Shown here piece by piece: positions 42,101-56,100 of a DNA stretch of 64,000 nucleotides. The notes under the pieces were generated by a model, which had not been told where the DNA came from, ran no database searches, and saw only the letters and a list, made by a program, of their open reading frames with translations. Made by a program: the position numbers and the translations under genes. Source of the DNA: Berghia stephanieae (taxonomy: Eukaryota > Mollusca > Gastropoda > Nudibranchia > Aeolidiidae); the NCBI GenBank assembly GCA_034508935.3, contig CM067453.1:24224939-24288938 (forward strand), read 5' to 3'. Position 1 is the first letter of the stretch. The number at the start of each line of letters is the position of its first letter.

Positions 42101-45100
42101 ATGCGGCAAGCTTCGATTCGAGATATGAGCCAAAATTGAAGATAAAGTGTTACCCATAGCAACATATTTTATTCAGAAAAAAAATCATAAGTTGGGTTCT
42201 AATAGACATAGAAAGAAAATTGAAAGTGGTAAATGATCAGAAAGATGTGGTCTACACTACTGCAAACATAATTCAATTTATGAAACTTGTGCATCTTTCC
42301 GGGTTTTCCCAGCCAACTACGCATATATGTGTACATGAATAAAACATTTTTTAAAAGAACGAAATATCAATCACAGTATTTATCACAGTGAGCGAGTAAA
42401 CAAAATCTAGACGTACAAAAATGAATATAACATTTTAAAAACAGAACAAAATACAAATCACAGAAAGTTTCAGCTCAAAACAATTCTTCACAAACCACAA
42501 AACAGTAAAATGTTAATACATCAGAAGAGAAAACAACCATTTGTTATATTCATTTTAGTCCTACTTAACTCACTCAACCCTAAAACCAACTATATCCGTA
42601 GTTGCATATTTATTACATTTGACTGAGACAAATTACTTATAGGCTTAGAAGTCAAAGCTAATCTTTTTAGATTTTACATGTTAATGATAGTTGAATAAAA
42701 CTATCTTTGTACATGCTCATTTTTAATAAATTCTGTCCAATTTCGAGAAGTAGTAAAAATCTCTAGGATTGTGTAAGTTAAGAACATGAAATCTATATAT
42801 ATCTTTTATGTTTGTTTTTAATGGTTTATTTTTACGGCGCTTGCAACACGTTTAGGTCATATCAGTGCCAGTAAAAAGGGAAAAAATGGGATAGTATGAA
42901 GTTCAAGAATTACAATAAAAGCACCCAAGAAAAAGTAAGGCGAAGGGGAAATTGGTTCAAATAGGGAACAGATGTAGATTCCAAGAGCACAGTATCAAGG
43001 TACTCAGTTTGAGATCACCTAAATGAAAATGTCTCACCTAGACAGAAGCACAGGTCCCTACTATGAGGAACACACTCAAATGTTTACAAATCATAATATA
43101 TAAGTAAAACATCATCACCACTAACAAAATATTTTATTCTCTACTTTCTTCTGGGATTTATCTCCTACTTTCATATATTTTTGTTATAGTAACTCTCTCG
43201 ATTTGTTAGATTTTACATGAGGGTAAAGTTAAGATAGGTAATAATGACCCCATAGAGATAAAACCCACACCCCATGGAACATACATCTTTGTCAGTGGGG
43301 ACTTCCACTCCACGCGATTCCAGTTCTGTCTCAAGCTCTGCCTGACTTCGAGACCGTTTGAGAGATCTTGAAATGCGAGGCTTGAGACTTCTCCTCTTCT
43401 CTCTCGACTCAAGCATGATGATCTGTCTCTTCTCTCGTATCCTGTGGAAAAGGACAACAACAACAAAAAATAATAAATTTTAAAATTAAAAAAAAAATTT
43501 TAAAGTAAAGAAATCGTACTAAGTATAAATCGAAGTAAAAGGTTTTTTTCCCCTCCAAAAACAAGTTACAAACACCATCAAATGACATCACCCTTAAATC
43601 ATCGAAAACAATGTGTATCTATCTAGCTTCCCCTTAAACTTGTTTTGTTTTGTTTGTTTTTAAGGTTTTACGGCGCTTGCAACATATTAAGGTCATATCA
43701 GCGCCAGTAAAAAAGAAGAGAATGGGATAGTTAAAAGTTCTAGAATTACAATTAAAGCGCAAAAGAAAAGGTAAGACAAAGGGGAACGGGTTCAAATAGG
43801 GAACAGATGTAGATTTCAAGAGCACACCGTCAAAGTACTTAGTTTGAGATCACCTAAAAGTCTTACCCAGACACAAGCACAGGTCCCAACTAAGAGGAGT
43901 ACACTCAAATGTTTACCAATCATATAATATAATATGTAAACTAAACATAATACAATACAATGCATAACAGAGAGATGATTTACAAGGAAAAAAAATATCA
44001 TCTCCCAAAACTATAACTATACATTCGACTGTTTTCCTCCCAGTCAAGGAACTCCGGCAAGGATCAGGACAAAACTAAGTAATCTCATTCCAAGACAATG
44101 ACAGGAAACAATTGGAAAACAGGTATGGGGGGATAGAAGACACAGCATGTACCTCCCTGCCCACTACGGGAGGTCAGGATCCCCACCCAGTTCCCCTTAA
44201 CTCTTTAACTAACGAACGCTTTCATCTTTTAAAAATAATCAACTCAACATCGTCCAAGATCAGCCTAAAATTTTTCCCCAAATTATGAAAAATAAACATA
44301 TATTTATTTTTAAAAGAAAGAAAATAATAGTGAATAAATACCATAATATGATGATGATTAAAATAGATCAGGTTGCCAATTCGGGAGGCAAAAATTAACT
44401 GAACTTTTACACAACCAGGTTTCTGGGTGTGCTGAAAACTTCAGTAAAAAAGACTTTTGTACTTATATTTTTCCATTTAGTAGGTGATTGGAAAATACAC
44501 TGAGGGTTTATAACATAGGTACTGAATTCCGTAAATATATGGGAAATTGGCAACCTTGAATAAGAAAATAAATAAAATGTCTGCAAATTTTACCTTCCAG
44601 CAAGCTTTCTCATCTTCTTAGTGTCCTCATCATCACTCTCACTCATCGAGTAGTAATGGGCCTCGTCTCTCTTCTCCTCTTCCTTTTCAAGGGCTTCCAG
44701 TTTCTAATGGAGACACAATAAAATTAAAATAAGAACTGAACAAGTGTGTATGAAAGGTGCCAGACAAAGCAAGAAAGAAAATTACAAGCAAAAAGAAGGA
44801 AAAAAAAACCATCCCAAAAAATCAGTGTATCTCAACTCGGGATCAAACTTCAAGGCTTCTGATTACCGATCAGATCTTTATCTTATACTGGTGCCTGCTC
44901 CTTAATTTGTTAATTTGATATTTTCAATAAAATTAAACCGTTTAATAGAAAGCCACAAACAAAAAGTGGAAGTAAAAATAACATAATAGACAATTTCCAA
45001 GCGTTTCTACATTATTCAAAGACAGCCAAAATCATAACGAAAATATCCTGAAATGGCTGAGGTAGATAAGACTTAGGCCTTCCAACCCAGGGACTCCTTT

Positions 45101-45870
45101 GTCAGCATCTTGTATTTCTTCCTTGAGCAATTAACTTCTTCTTCTCCATTAAGGCCAAAGCTTCAGGCTGAAAATTGTATGGCCGTCTTTTCAGTAACAG
45201 GGGTTTTAGAGGGAAGCAGGGAGCGATTTTTTGGAAGTCATCAGTTGAAAGGGCTTGTTTACAATTGGTTGGTGGGGAGTTCCAAAGTCGGATGGTGGAG
45301 GGGAAGAAAGATTAAGATGATGGTTTGTTCTTGAGTGGGGATTTCAAAATTAAATGCTGAGTTTGTTTTGTTGTTGTTCCGTCTCAAATGGTTAGTTGGA
45401 ATTTCGAGTTTTCCGTTTTGTGCTCTGTGGAATACGAGGAGTTTGTTGATGGAACGCCTTTCATGTAGCAGTTTCCATTCAACTTAGCCCCTAAAGCTCA
45501 CTTTAACGGTGCAGACCTGTGATGGATGCCTGTGTTGAATAGGCATTCAGAGCCATTAACAGACCTGCCAACCCTTCATATTCCAAAAGTGGAATCAGAA
45601 CGTCAGAAAATAGGAATTTTAGACAAAAAAATAGGAATTTTAGACAAAAAATAGGAATTTCTTAACAATGGATAATTCTGTATCGAAATGACCACCAATT
45701 TTGCCACAAAGACAGTATTTGGCACAGCTGGCAAAACTATATATCACATGTATTAGGTAATGGAATGGGAAGGGGAACGGAATGCAATTAATTTTCCCAC
45801 TTAGCTCCCTTTTGGCAGTATTTTTCAAATTCACCTTTTTACCCCCTTCCCCCCAATAATAATAAAAATG

Positions 45871-45955
<85 letters not shown>

Positions 45956-48900
45956 ACCAAGCAAAAATAAAATATATAAAGAACCAACCTCCATTATCTC
46001 TGGGTCGATAAAATCTGCCACATTTTTGCCATGCCAAATCTCAGGGCGTTGTCGTATTTTTCTTCCTCATTCTCCAATAACCAATTCTCTGTTTTTTTAA
46101 AATACATAAAGGACAAAAATAAAAAGTGTATAAGATTAAGACAGTCAAAACCATTCAATAATGATAAGAAGTATAGATGATAAGGCCCAGATCACAAGAA
46201 GATTAAAAATGAACTGTGACGTAGCAGTGGGGTCCCTGGTTCGAATCTCATTTGCAAAGGAAGATTTTATTCTTGTCTTCTGGCGCTTTGAGCTGTTAAA
46301 AATTGAGCGCAATATCCACTAAACATACTCAAAGCGCTTTACAAGGGGTCCCTGGGCAACAGCAACACTTAACATGTAGGACGAGACATGGCGCCTGTTA
46401 GGCAATATTACAATTTTTCGGACAGACACAACGCTGTTTACGGCCAGGTACTCATTTTACACCTGAGTACTGTGAGATTGTGAGTAAAGAGTCTAACAGG
46501 CGTCATGTCCCGTCCTGCATGTTAAAAGTTACTGATGACCAGGGACCCCTTGTAAAGCGCCTTGAGCGCGTTCAGTGGATATTGCGCTATATAAAAGCTT
46601 AATTTATAAAAGTTAAATAAGTAAAAGCCACTATTTGTGCATATGATTCGTAGCTAAGAATATTTTAACTTTAACATTACCAACAAAAAAATTCAGACAT
46701 TTTGCCATGTCCAATGCTATGTCTGGACATGGCAACATTTCTTACAAAAACTTGTCCGACTTACTCCTCAAATCCAGTGAGTAATCATGACCCAACTCTT
46801 GCTCAAGATCCTTTTCCTGAAGACAATTTAAAAGGAAAATATGTTGTAAACATTATTCTGATCAATTGAAAAAACATTTTTATGGTAACAGTAATAAAAG
46901 TATTATGAAGCAAGAGAGGAAATTTGTTTTTTGTTGTTTTTTTTTAAGGGTTTTACAGCGCTTGCAACACATTTAGGTTATATCAGCGCCAGTAAAAAGG
47001 AAGAAAATGGGATAGTAAAAAGTTCTAGAATTACAAATAAAGCACCCAAGAAAAAGTAAGACATAGGGGAATTGGGAACAAATAGGGATCAGATGTAGAT
47101 TCCAAGAGCACACTATCAAAGTACTTAGTTTGAGACCACCTATCTCTGTCTGTTTGTCTGTTTGTTGCTTTAGGTCTCTTCCAACACAATTGAGGTTATA
47201 TGAGAGACCGCTGAAACAAAAAAACAAGCAATCTAACAAAAATAGTACAAATGTCAATCAAAATCATAACCTAAAGATATCATAAGCTAAATTATAAATA
47301 ACCAAGAACAAACAGGCAGAAGATTTACAGAAAAAAAAATATCCCCTGTCAAAAATACAATCACAAACCAAAGAAGCAGGATAGGCTAGTAAAGAGAAGA
47401 AGAAACGACATCACTATCTGATCGTACACCCATGCGAACATCATAGGTATATGATTCAAGGGTGATGCTCCCATCCAACCACCCGCATGAGACCACCTAT
47501 AAGTCTCATCCGGACACAAGCACAAAATCCAACAAAGAGGAATACACTCAAATGCTTACATTAAACATTAAAAATAACAAATATAATAATACATAACAGA
47601 GAGATGATTTACAAGGAAAAAAATATCATCTCCCAAAACAATAACTATGCATTTGACTGTTTACCTCCCAGCCAGGACTCCGAAGAGGGCCAGGAAAAAA
47701 CCAAGTAATCCCATTCCAAGACAAAGACAGAAAGCATGTTGGATAACAGATATAAGGCGATAGAAGACACAGTATGTACCTCCCTGCCCACTATGGGGGT
47801 CAGGGTCCCCACCCAGAAACATTATTCTGATCAATTGAAAAAACAATTTTATAGTAATAGTAATTAAAGTATTATGAAGCAAGAGAGGAAATGAATGCCT
47901 TTGAGATTCTTCATAAATAAGAACAAGGGGGGAGTGGAAAGTCCTATAAAAATTCAAATTAGTACTGGATCAGCAAAAATGTAACTCCTTTACTCCAGTA
48001 TTGAAATACCAGACCTGCATAGTACAACGAAAAATTCATAAATAATAACGTGAAGTTGAATGTAACGTTATCTATTTCTTCGAGCTTCGAGCTGCAACAT
48101 TTACAAAACGAAAAATTCGTAGAATTACAAATTTTTGGCTCTATCTACAGAACTACATACAAATCTTGTTTAAACCTAAGGTTTAATTCCTTGGAACCTA
48201 TATTGAGGACTTTGGAGTAATCTTTGGACAATAAAGAGGGCAGATTATTATTTATAAAGCTATCTATATAGTGACTTTTTTCTTCCCCGGGAACTACAAT
48301 TTTTTGAAGTTTCAAGCAGGCAGCTCTAAAATACATAATATGTCAGTAAGTAAGTATTATATCAAACGAATGACAGCGTTGAAAAAATAGATCAACTCAT
48401 TCAATCTTATCCAAAAGTCCTCAGATGTGTCTTCCTTGAATTTGGCTCAAAATGGAACAGTTTCTAATTAGAGGATAAGAACCAGTAACATTTAACTACA
48501 GGAAGAATTTTTTAAAAATTGGTTTAAACCTACTGTCCTGTCAAAATTATTACTTCAAAAAAAGAAGTAACTCAAAATTTGGTAACATGAACACCAGTCC
48601 CGCTTACTAGAAAATATAAAAATTCGTAATTTTTTTTAGAGATAAAAATTGTAGTCGCTGTAGTTGACTATAAAAATCAACAATTTACCCTCACCAGAGA
48701 TGCCAATTTAGGAGGCAAAATTTTACTGAACTTTAACACAAACACATGGAGTGGCCCATTTCTGAGTGCTGAACTCCAGTAAAAAGAATTTTGTAATAAC
48801 TTTTTTCCGTGTTTAAGCAGGTGATTGGAAAATGTACTGAGGATTTATAATACACTGAATTCCATAAATATATGGAAAATTGGCAACCTTGCCCCACAGG

Positions 48901-49588
48901 GATTAATTGACACTTCATCCCCAATTCTTTGGTCAAATATGCACCCCCCCCCCCACCCCCCCAGACACACACACACACAAACCCCCTCTATTTGTTACAC
49001 TACACTAGAATACTTGGAGTTTAAGAAAAAAATAAAAATTTTAAAAACAAAACATGACTGACCAATTTGCGAGGAACGACCTCCATGTCCTCATCTTCTA
49101 TTTCTTTCCTCTTGCGGGTGGTGCGAGCATTTGGGGGATGAATGCTGGTCTTTCCTTTTCAGCAGAATAGAAACAAAGCAGAAAGTTTATTTGGCATTTT
49201 AACAAAGGTTGTCACCAGAAATACATGAATTGGGCATTTATATAGCGCAATATCCACTAACATACTCAAAGCGCTTTACAAGGGGTCCCTGGGCAACAGC
49301 AACACTTAGCACGTAGGACGGGACATGGCGCCTGTTAGGCAATATTACAATTTTTCGGACAGACACAACACTGTTTACGGCCAGGTACTCATTTTACACC
49401 CGAGTACTGTGAGAAAGAGCCATTTTTACTGTATTTGTTTTTATTGACTCTCTGAATCCTTGATTTGGCTATGAATTATTATTATTATTTTCTTAATGGT
49501 TTTTTTTTTTTTCACTTAAAATTGATAATTTATATTGTAAAGTGCCCAGAGCTTGTGTTTTACACAAGAATGAGCGCTGTATAAGTGT

Positions 49589-49623
<35 letters not shown>

Positions 49624-49810
49624 GAATGAGATAATGGCCTCGATTTATGCAACTATCACATATTGTTTTCTTTAACGAGACTTTTTTTTAAAGACAGAAC
49701 TATACACATGCTTTACTTTTCACCAAATGATAGTTATTTTAATAATGTGTATCTCTCAGACAGAGTCCAGAAGTTTAAAAATGTCGGTGCGTGTGAGTGT
49801 GTGTGTGTGT

Positions 49811-49901
<91 letters not shown>

Positions 49902-49984
49902 GAAAAGAGAGAGAGACAGAAAGAAAGAGAGAGAGGAAGAGAGAGAGGAAGAGAGAGAGAGAGACAGAGAGAAAGAGAGAGGAG

Positions 49985-50040
<56 letters not shown>

Positions 50041-50054
50041 GAAGAGAGAGAGAC

Positions 50055-50116
<62 letters not shown>

Positions 50117-53100
50117 GGAGAAAGAGAGAGAGAGAGAGAGAAAAGGGGGCAGAGAAACATAAGTCATTTCCCCAGTATGAAAACAATAACCTTGTAATTA
50201 ACCCCCCCCCCCCCACCACCCCACAACCTCCACCCCCTTACCTTTTCATCCCTTTTCTGTGGCATGGCGACATAAAGTCTGTTGCTGACTTTCCCCACTT
50301 TGTCAGACTTCAATTTCTGTTCCACCCTGTAGGCCAGTAGGCGTTCACAAGCCTTTAAAATACAAAGGAATGAGAAAATTATGACATGATATGAAATGAA
50401 GGGAGCCAGAGAGGTGCCAGAAAACAATGAAAAATATAAACTTTATACAAGAAACAAAGTGAGTATTGAATTGAATTCGTATCACTTTTCCAAACTTGTC
50501 TTACCGTAATATGTTTTGTTTTATATCACTGTAAAGCGCTTACAGCCTGTGACAACGCGGTAAAGCACTATATAAATGCCATTTATTATTATTAGTAGTG
50601 GTAGAAAAGTGCCAGAAGACAGCGATTAAAGGTGCTTGCAGCACATTTAGGCGCAAGTAAAAAGCAGGGATGCCAATCCAGGAGGCAAAAATTACTTTAC
50701 ACCAAAACACTTAACTGCTAGTATCTGTATTCTGTCTCAAGAAAGAGGAAAACAAATAGTCGTATTTCCTAAGCAAAATGTATGAACTGATAAAAATCAA
50801 ATTGCAGGATTTTAAGGGGGGGGGGGGGGGGGAGCGACATTAAAAATGATGAACTTTGACCCAGTTTGCTAAAATTATGATTTTGGTGGGATGTTGTCTT
50901 GTGACCATTTCTCTGAATAAAAAATTGCATGAGAACTTCATCTTCAGTTTTTTTCGACTCAAAATAATGTATTTTGTGACCCATAGTATGGTTAAACCCT
51001 GCCCATTTTTAGTTTCAGTGGACTGATTTCATGAAAGAATATCAAATAGTCTTTATAACTAAGTAAAGGCAAAAACATATCAATGAAAAGTACAAACTCT
51101 CCTCTATCTTCAACAACCAATCACTTTGATCTTAATTATGTCATGTGGTCACAATCCAACCAGGGAGTGAGAGGAGAGTTTCCCTAAACTCGTTTACTTT
51201 GACTTTGAAATGCGTTTTTCTCAAAACTGCAATTTTCGTCACTAAAAACCTATCTCCTCCCTCAGTTTTCAACCAATCTTCTTCAAACTTTCTACAAATG
51301 AGTGTCATACAAATACGCAGGTCCTCTAGGAGCCGGATTTTGAAAGAAGAAAAAAAATTATGAGTAATTTGAAATTATGTAACTTTTTTTCAAGGGGAAT
51401 CATAGAGTAATAACTTTGAACGTAATTTTTAAAGTTTCTAATTAAAAAATTAAAAATCGGGCTTCTAGAGCCTCTTTATTTTCCTTATTTCTACCTCTGG
51501 CCAAAATACTATGGCAATCGGTTAATAAACAAAAAAGCCTTTGACTTTTTTTAATTTGTTGTTTATTTTCCAATATGGCTTCATTTCCATAGCAATGGGC
51601 AACTTTTTTCGAAAAAAAATTATATGCAATCAACCTTCCCAAACATATACATTATGACTGTGCATAGAAGTTTAGGATATTTCATCAAATAAAGAAATGA
51701 CCCTTTAGTGTCCCCCCCCCCCCCCCCCCTAAACCACTTTAGCATAAATAACAACTGGTTAATAAATAGCATTCAAATTATCATATATAATAAGACTGAT
51801 TCAAACAAAGAGTAGAAGTAGAATATATAAGGGCAAACTATCGAAAATCTCAACTTCACACAGAATCAACCCTGGCCCCTTTGAGTGAGAAGCAAATGCT
51901 CTACCAGCTGAGCTGTCGGGACCCCCCCCCCCCCCCCCCCCCCCCCCCCGCTGGGATGAATAAGAGAATTTTAGTTATTTATTTATCAATCCGTGTACCT
52001 ATGTTTATAACATACCTGCTTTTTTACTTCCATCACACCATCTTCAGTCACGTTACTCATCTCTAACACCAGCTCGGATTCAGCATGAAATTCCTCGATG
52101 ATTGCCTGCAGGCAAAAGGTAGAAAAATCGATTCTTAACAAATAAAAATTATTTTTAAAAATGAGTAGAGCAGCAAATCTCAAATGCATAGAAAATAATA
52201 ACCTCTGGTACTAAAGTAAAATTAAGAGAAAAAAAGATTTTTAATGAAGCATTAAATTTTAAAAACACGGAAAATAGTATAATCGACATGTACATATACA
52301 TGCAGGTCTGTCATCCAAAACCACATATGGGCCTAGTTTAATATTGTTGTAATGGACAATATGTTGAATCATTTTTTGAGATTTCCAATACAACAATGAG
52401 ACCATAAGGAATTGGGTTATCAGACCTGCAAATAAGTGCATGCAGAGTATAATCAAAGCTTTCAACCAAAAGTGCTTAGCATGATTTTTTTTAACTTAAA
52501 AAACAGGATTATTACAAACGGTTATTATATACCACAAGAGACAATTTTTAAATATTCAAATTAGACTTTTCTTACTATATTCATAAAGCATTCTGATAGC
52601 CATGGAAAACACTTTTGAAATTTAAAAAATCCATACAAATTTGTTTATTTAATGAGAGCAAATTCATTTTTCAATGTTCTGTCCCTTGTTATAATTTGCT
52701 AGCCAAAAAAAGGACATGCAAGGGTAACTTCCATACATATAAACAGTCCATTTTTTTTTTCTTTAAATTTTTCCTCCAGATTGCCAAATCAGGACAATGC
52801 AGATTTTATCAGGACAGTTGACCCTGTGCATATCTATATTTTTCTCATAAAGACAACCCTCTTTTCCCCAGGGAGCTCGTCCGGTTTAACGATATCAATT
52901 TTGTTGAAGATGATGACCAAATCAGGATAGTGCAGATTTTTATCATGACAGATGGCCGTTATGCATATTTATTTTTCTCTGATAAAGCCACCAGTTTTTA
53001 CACTTATTACCTTCTTGTCCTCAGGGAGCTCGTCAGGTTTAACAATATCAATTTTGTTGAAGACAATAACGATGGGTCTGTTGCTGAAAGACGGCTTGAT

Positions 53101-56100
53101 GTTTCTGTACAAGGAGAGCTGCTCGTCCAGGTTATGTCCGCACTGCTCCGAGATGTCCACGATGTAGAGGACCACGGCTCGAATGTGAATGAGGGCAGTG
53201 ATGGCCTGCATCTCGATGGAATTGCGATCTTCAATGGGGTGGTCCAGAATTCCAGGGGTGTCTATTACCTGATTGCAGGGATAGTAAAAAGTTCTAGAAT
53301 TACAATTAAAGCACCCAAGAGAAAGTAAGACAAAGGGGAACTGGGAACAAATAGGGATCAGATGTAGATTCCAGAACATACAACCGATGTACTTAGTTTG
53401 AGATCACCTATAAGTATAAGTCTCATCTGGACACAAGCACAAAATCCAACAAAGAGGAATACACCCAAATGCTTACATTATACACTCAAAATAGCAAATA
53501 TAACAATAAGTAACAGACAGATGATTTACAAGGAAATAAATATCATCTCCCAAAACAATAACCATATATTGGACTGTTTCCCTCCAGCCAAGGACTCCGG
53601 CCAGGGCCAGGACAAAACCCAAGTAATCTCATTCCAAGACAAAGACAGAAAGCAAGTTGAAAAACAGATATAGGGGGATAGAAGACACAGTAAAAACCTC
53701 CCTGCCCACTATGGGAGGTTGGGAACCCCACCCAGTACTTAGTACGTGATCACCGAATTAAAGAGACCAATCCAGAAAAAAGTGCAGTACCCCAGTAAGA
53801 GGAATACACTCAAATTTTAAAATATTATATCTAAATTATTTTTTTCTTTTGAAAAAAAAAAAACAACAACAAAAATTCCAAGTTTATCAGTACATAACAG
53901 AGAGAGGATTTACAAGGAAAACAAATATTATATCTGAAAACTAATAATATACATTTGATTGTTCCCTCTCAGCCAAGAACCAGGACATAACAAAGAATAA
54001 CGCAAAGTTCAATATAATGGGAAAACACAACAAAGGCGACCTCCCTGCCCCCCATGGGCAACCAAAAGACCCAGAGTGATGTCTATGTAGATGAAAAAAA
54101 TTTACATAGCACATATCCTTTGGATTCAGTCCTCAATGTGTTTCGCAATACTGCAATATGTGACACTGAGAAGTTGAAGTACCCAGGGAAATATAGAAGT
54201 GTAATAAGTTTAACCAAAGTCACTCATACATTTTGCTTATTATTAAAATAGAATAAGAGTACCAAAAAAAAAACAAACAAAAAAAAAGACATAATCCATT
54301 ATAAAAATTTCAACTGGCTTCCAAAATTGTTCAAAATACAAAAAAACAAAACAAAAATCAAAATTAAAAAAACATTTTTTTTTTTTTTAATTTTTAAAAA
54401 GGTAAAATGTTCAAATTTCAAGGGTCTCAAGATCAAGTAAGACTAAGATTTCCTCACCTGCCATCTCAAAAATTTGTAATCTGTGTGCCCGACATACAAT
54501 GACTTGGTTGTAAAGGCATAGGGCTGGACTTCCACATCAGCTCTAGATATCTGGGACACAAAAGAAACGTTTTATATGAAATAAACAATAAAGGAAAGGA
54601 AACATGATCATTTCTTCTGAATTCATGGTGTGGAATGGATTTCTGACAACAAAATAGAAATCCATCTAGACTTACTTACTAATCCGAACCAGCGACCACC
54701 TGAGCTCTAGCCCTTCTCGTCTTGTGCCATGACATAGAAGTTAGACATCTTTTGTAGTTGTTCCAGGTGAATATACAGTGTGTTACTGATGCTTCGATTT
54801 GGTGGGAAATCCATCAAGACAAATGGGTGTGGCTAATGCCATTATGTTGATGACAATCACTGCACTTTGATAACATCCTCTCTAAAAGCAGACAATTGTC
54901 TTGATATCCACACTGCAACCAATGCAGGTCTCAGGCATTTTAAAAATCTTGATAGGTAATCCATAACAAAACAGACGAAAACAATTTCAGGTGCTACAAC
55001 CCACCTTATTGATGAAGGACGATTTTCCAACATTTGGGAAGCCCGTGATGAGAAGAGTTCTTGTGTTTGGGTCAATCGAAGGCAGACGGTTGATGTGTTG
55101 TCTGATTTCTCTAGGTACAGTAGATTCTTGGACTGTCCTTTGATAATGGTCACCATTCTAGAACGGTGGGAATAATAAAAATAAGAGTTTAAAGTCGTAA
55201 ACAGCATGACTCAAGAATCTGATTTGTTTTTATTGTTTTTAAGGGTTTTACGGCGCTTGCAACACATTTAGGTTATATCAGCGCCAGTAAAAAGGAAGAA
55301 AATGGGATAATAAAAAGTTCTAGAATTACAATTGAAGCATCCAAGAGAAAGTAAGACATAGGGGAACTGGGAACAAATAGGGATCAGATGTAGATTCCAA
55401 GAGCATACCACCAAAGTACTTAGTTTGAGATCACCTATTAGTCTCATCCGGACACAAGAACAAAATCCAACAAAGAGGAACACACTCAAATGCTTACATT
55501 ATACATTAAAAAATAACAAATATACTAATACATAACAGAGAGATGATTTACAAGGAAAAAAATATCATCTCCCAAAACAATAACTATGCATTTGACTGTT
55601 TCCCTCCCAGCCAGGACTCCGACCAGGGCCAGGAAAAAAACTAAGTAATCTCATTCCAAGACAAAGACAGAAAGCATGTTGGAAAACAGATATAAGGGGA
55701 TAGAAGACACAGTGTGTACCTCCCTGCCCGCTATGGGAGGTCAGGATCCCCACCCAGCAAGAATCTGAAAATACGCCTCTACGGCAACAATTTGATGAAT
55801 GAAGGTAAAAGACAGCAGGTCTGAGACCCTTTGCCAGGATGAGGGTCAGCTAAATTGATCTATATTTGAAGGACGGGTTTCTGGCCAAATTTTTAAATAT
55901 TATTATATTATTAAAGCGCCAGTATCCACAAATAGCGCTCAGAGGGAGGTGCTTTACATAGTTTTTTTTTAGTAACATACATGTTCATTAATTCGACTAC
56001 AACAAAATCACTACAACAGTCACACACATATTATGTTTGATATATACAGGTTTTTCCAGAGTATGGCACTTGACTGGTTAATATAAGCTAAAAAAAAAAA

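Larger units (their letters stand above)
46765..47892. other. 76-bp direct duplication flanking a family-A copy
   Basis: 46848-46923 and 47817-47892 are the same 76-bp intron sequence (starting AAACATTATTCTGATC) with four substitutions. They border the family-A copy exactly. A normal family-A duplication is 10-13 bp. The span given also includes NOG1 exon 11 (46765-46816), 31 bp from the left repeat. Confidence 0.8.

Noticed and set aside
45639-46037. Poly-Tyr, poly-Ile and poly-Leu frames
   Set aside because: Translations of the (AAT)n microsatellite in NOG1 intron 12.
49727-50219. Several long frames on both strands (ER-rich, LS-rich)
   Set aside because: They are translations of a GA/TC microsatellite. 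Every frame is open because the repeat lacks stops.
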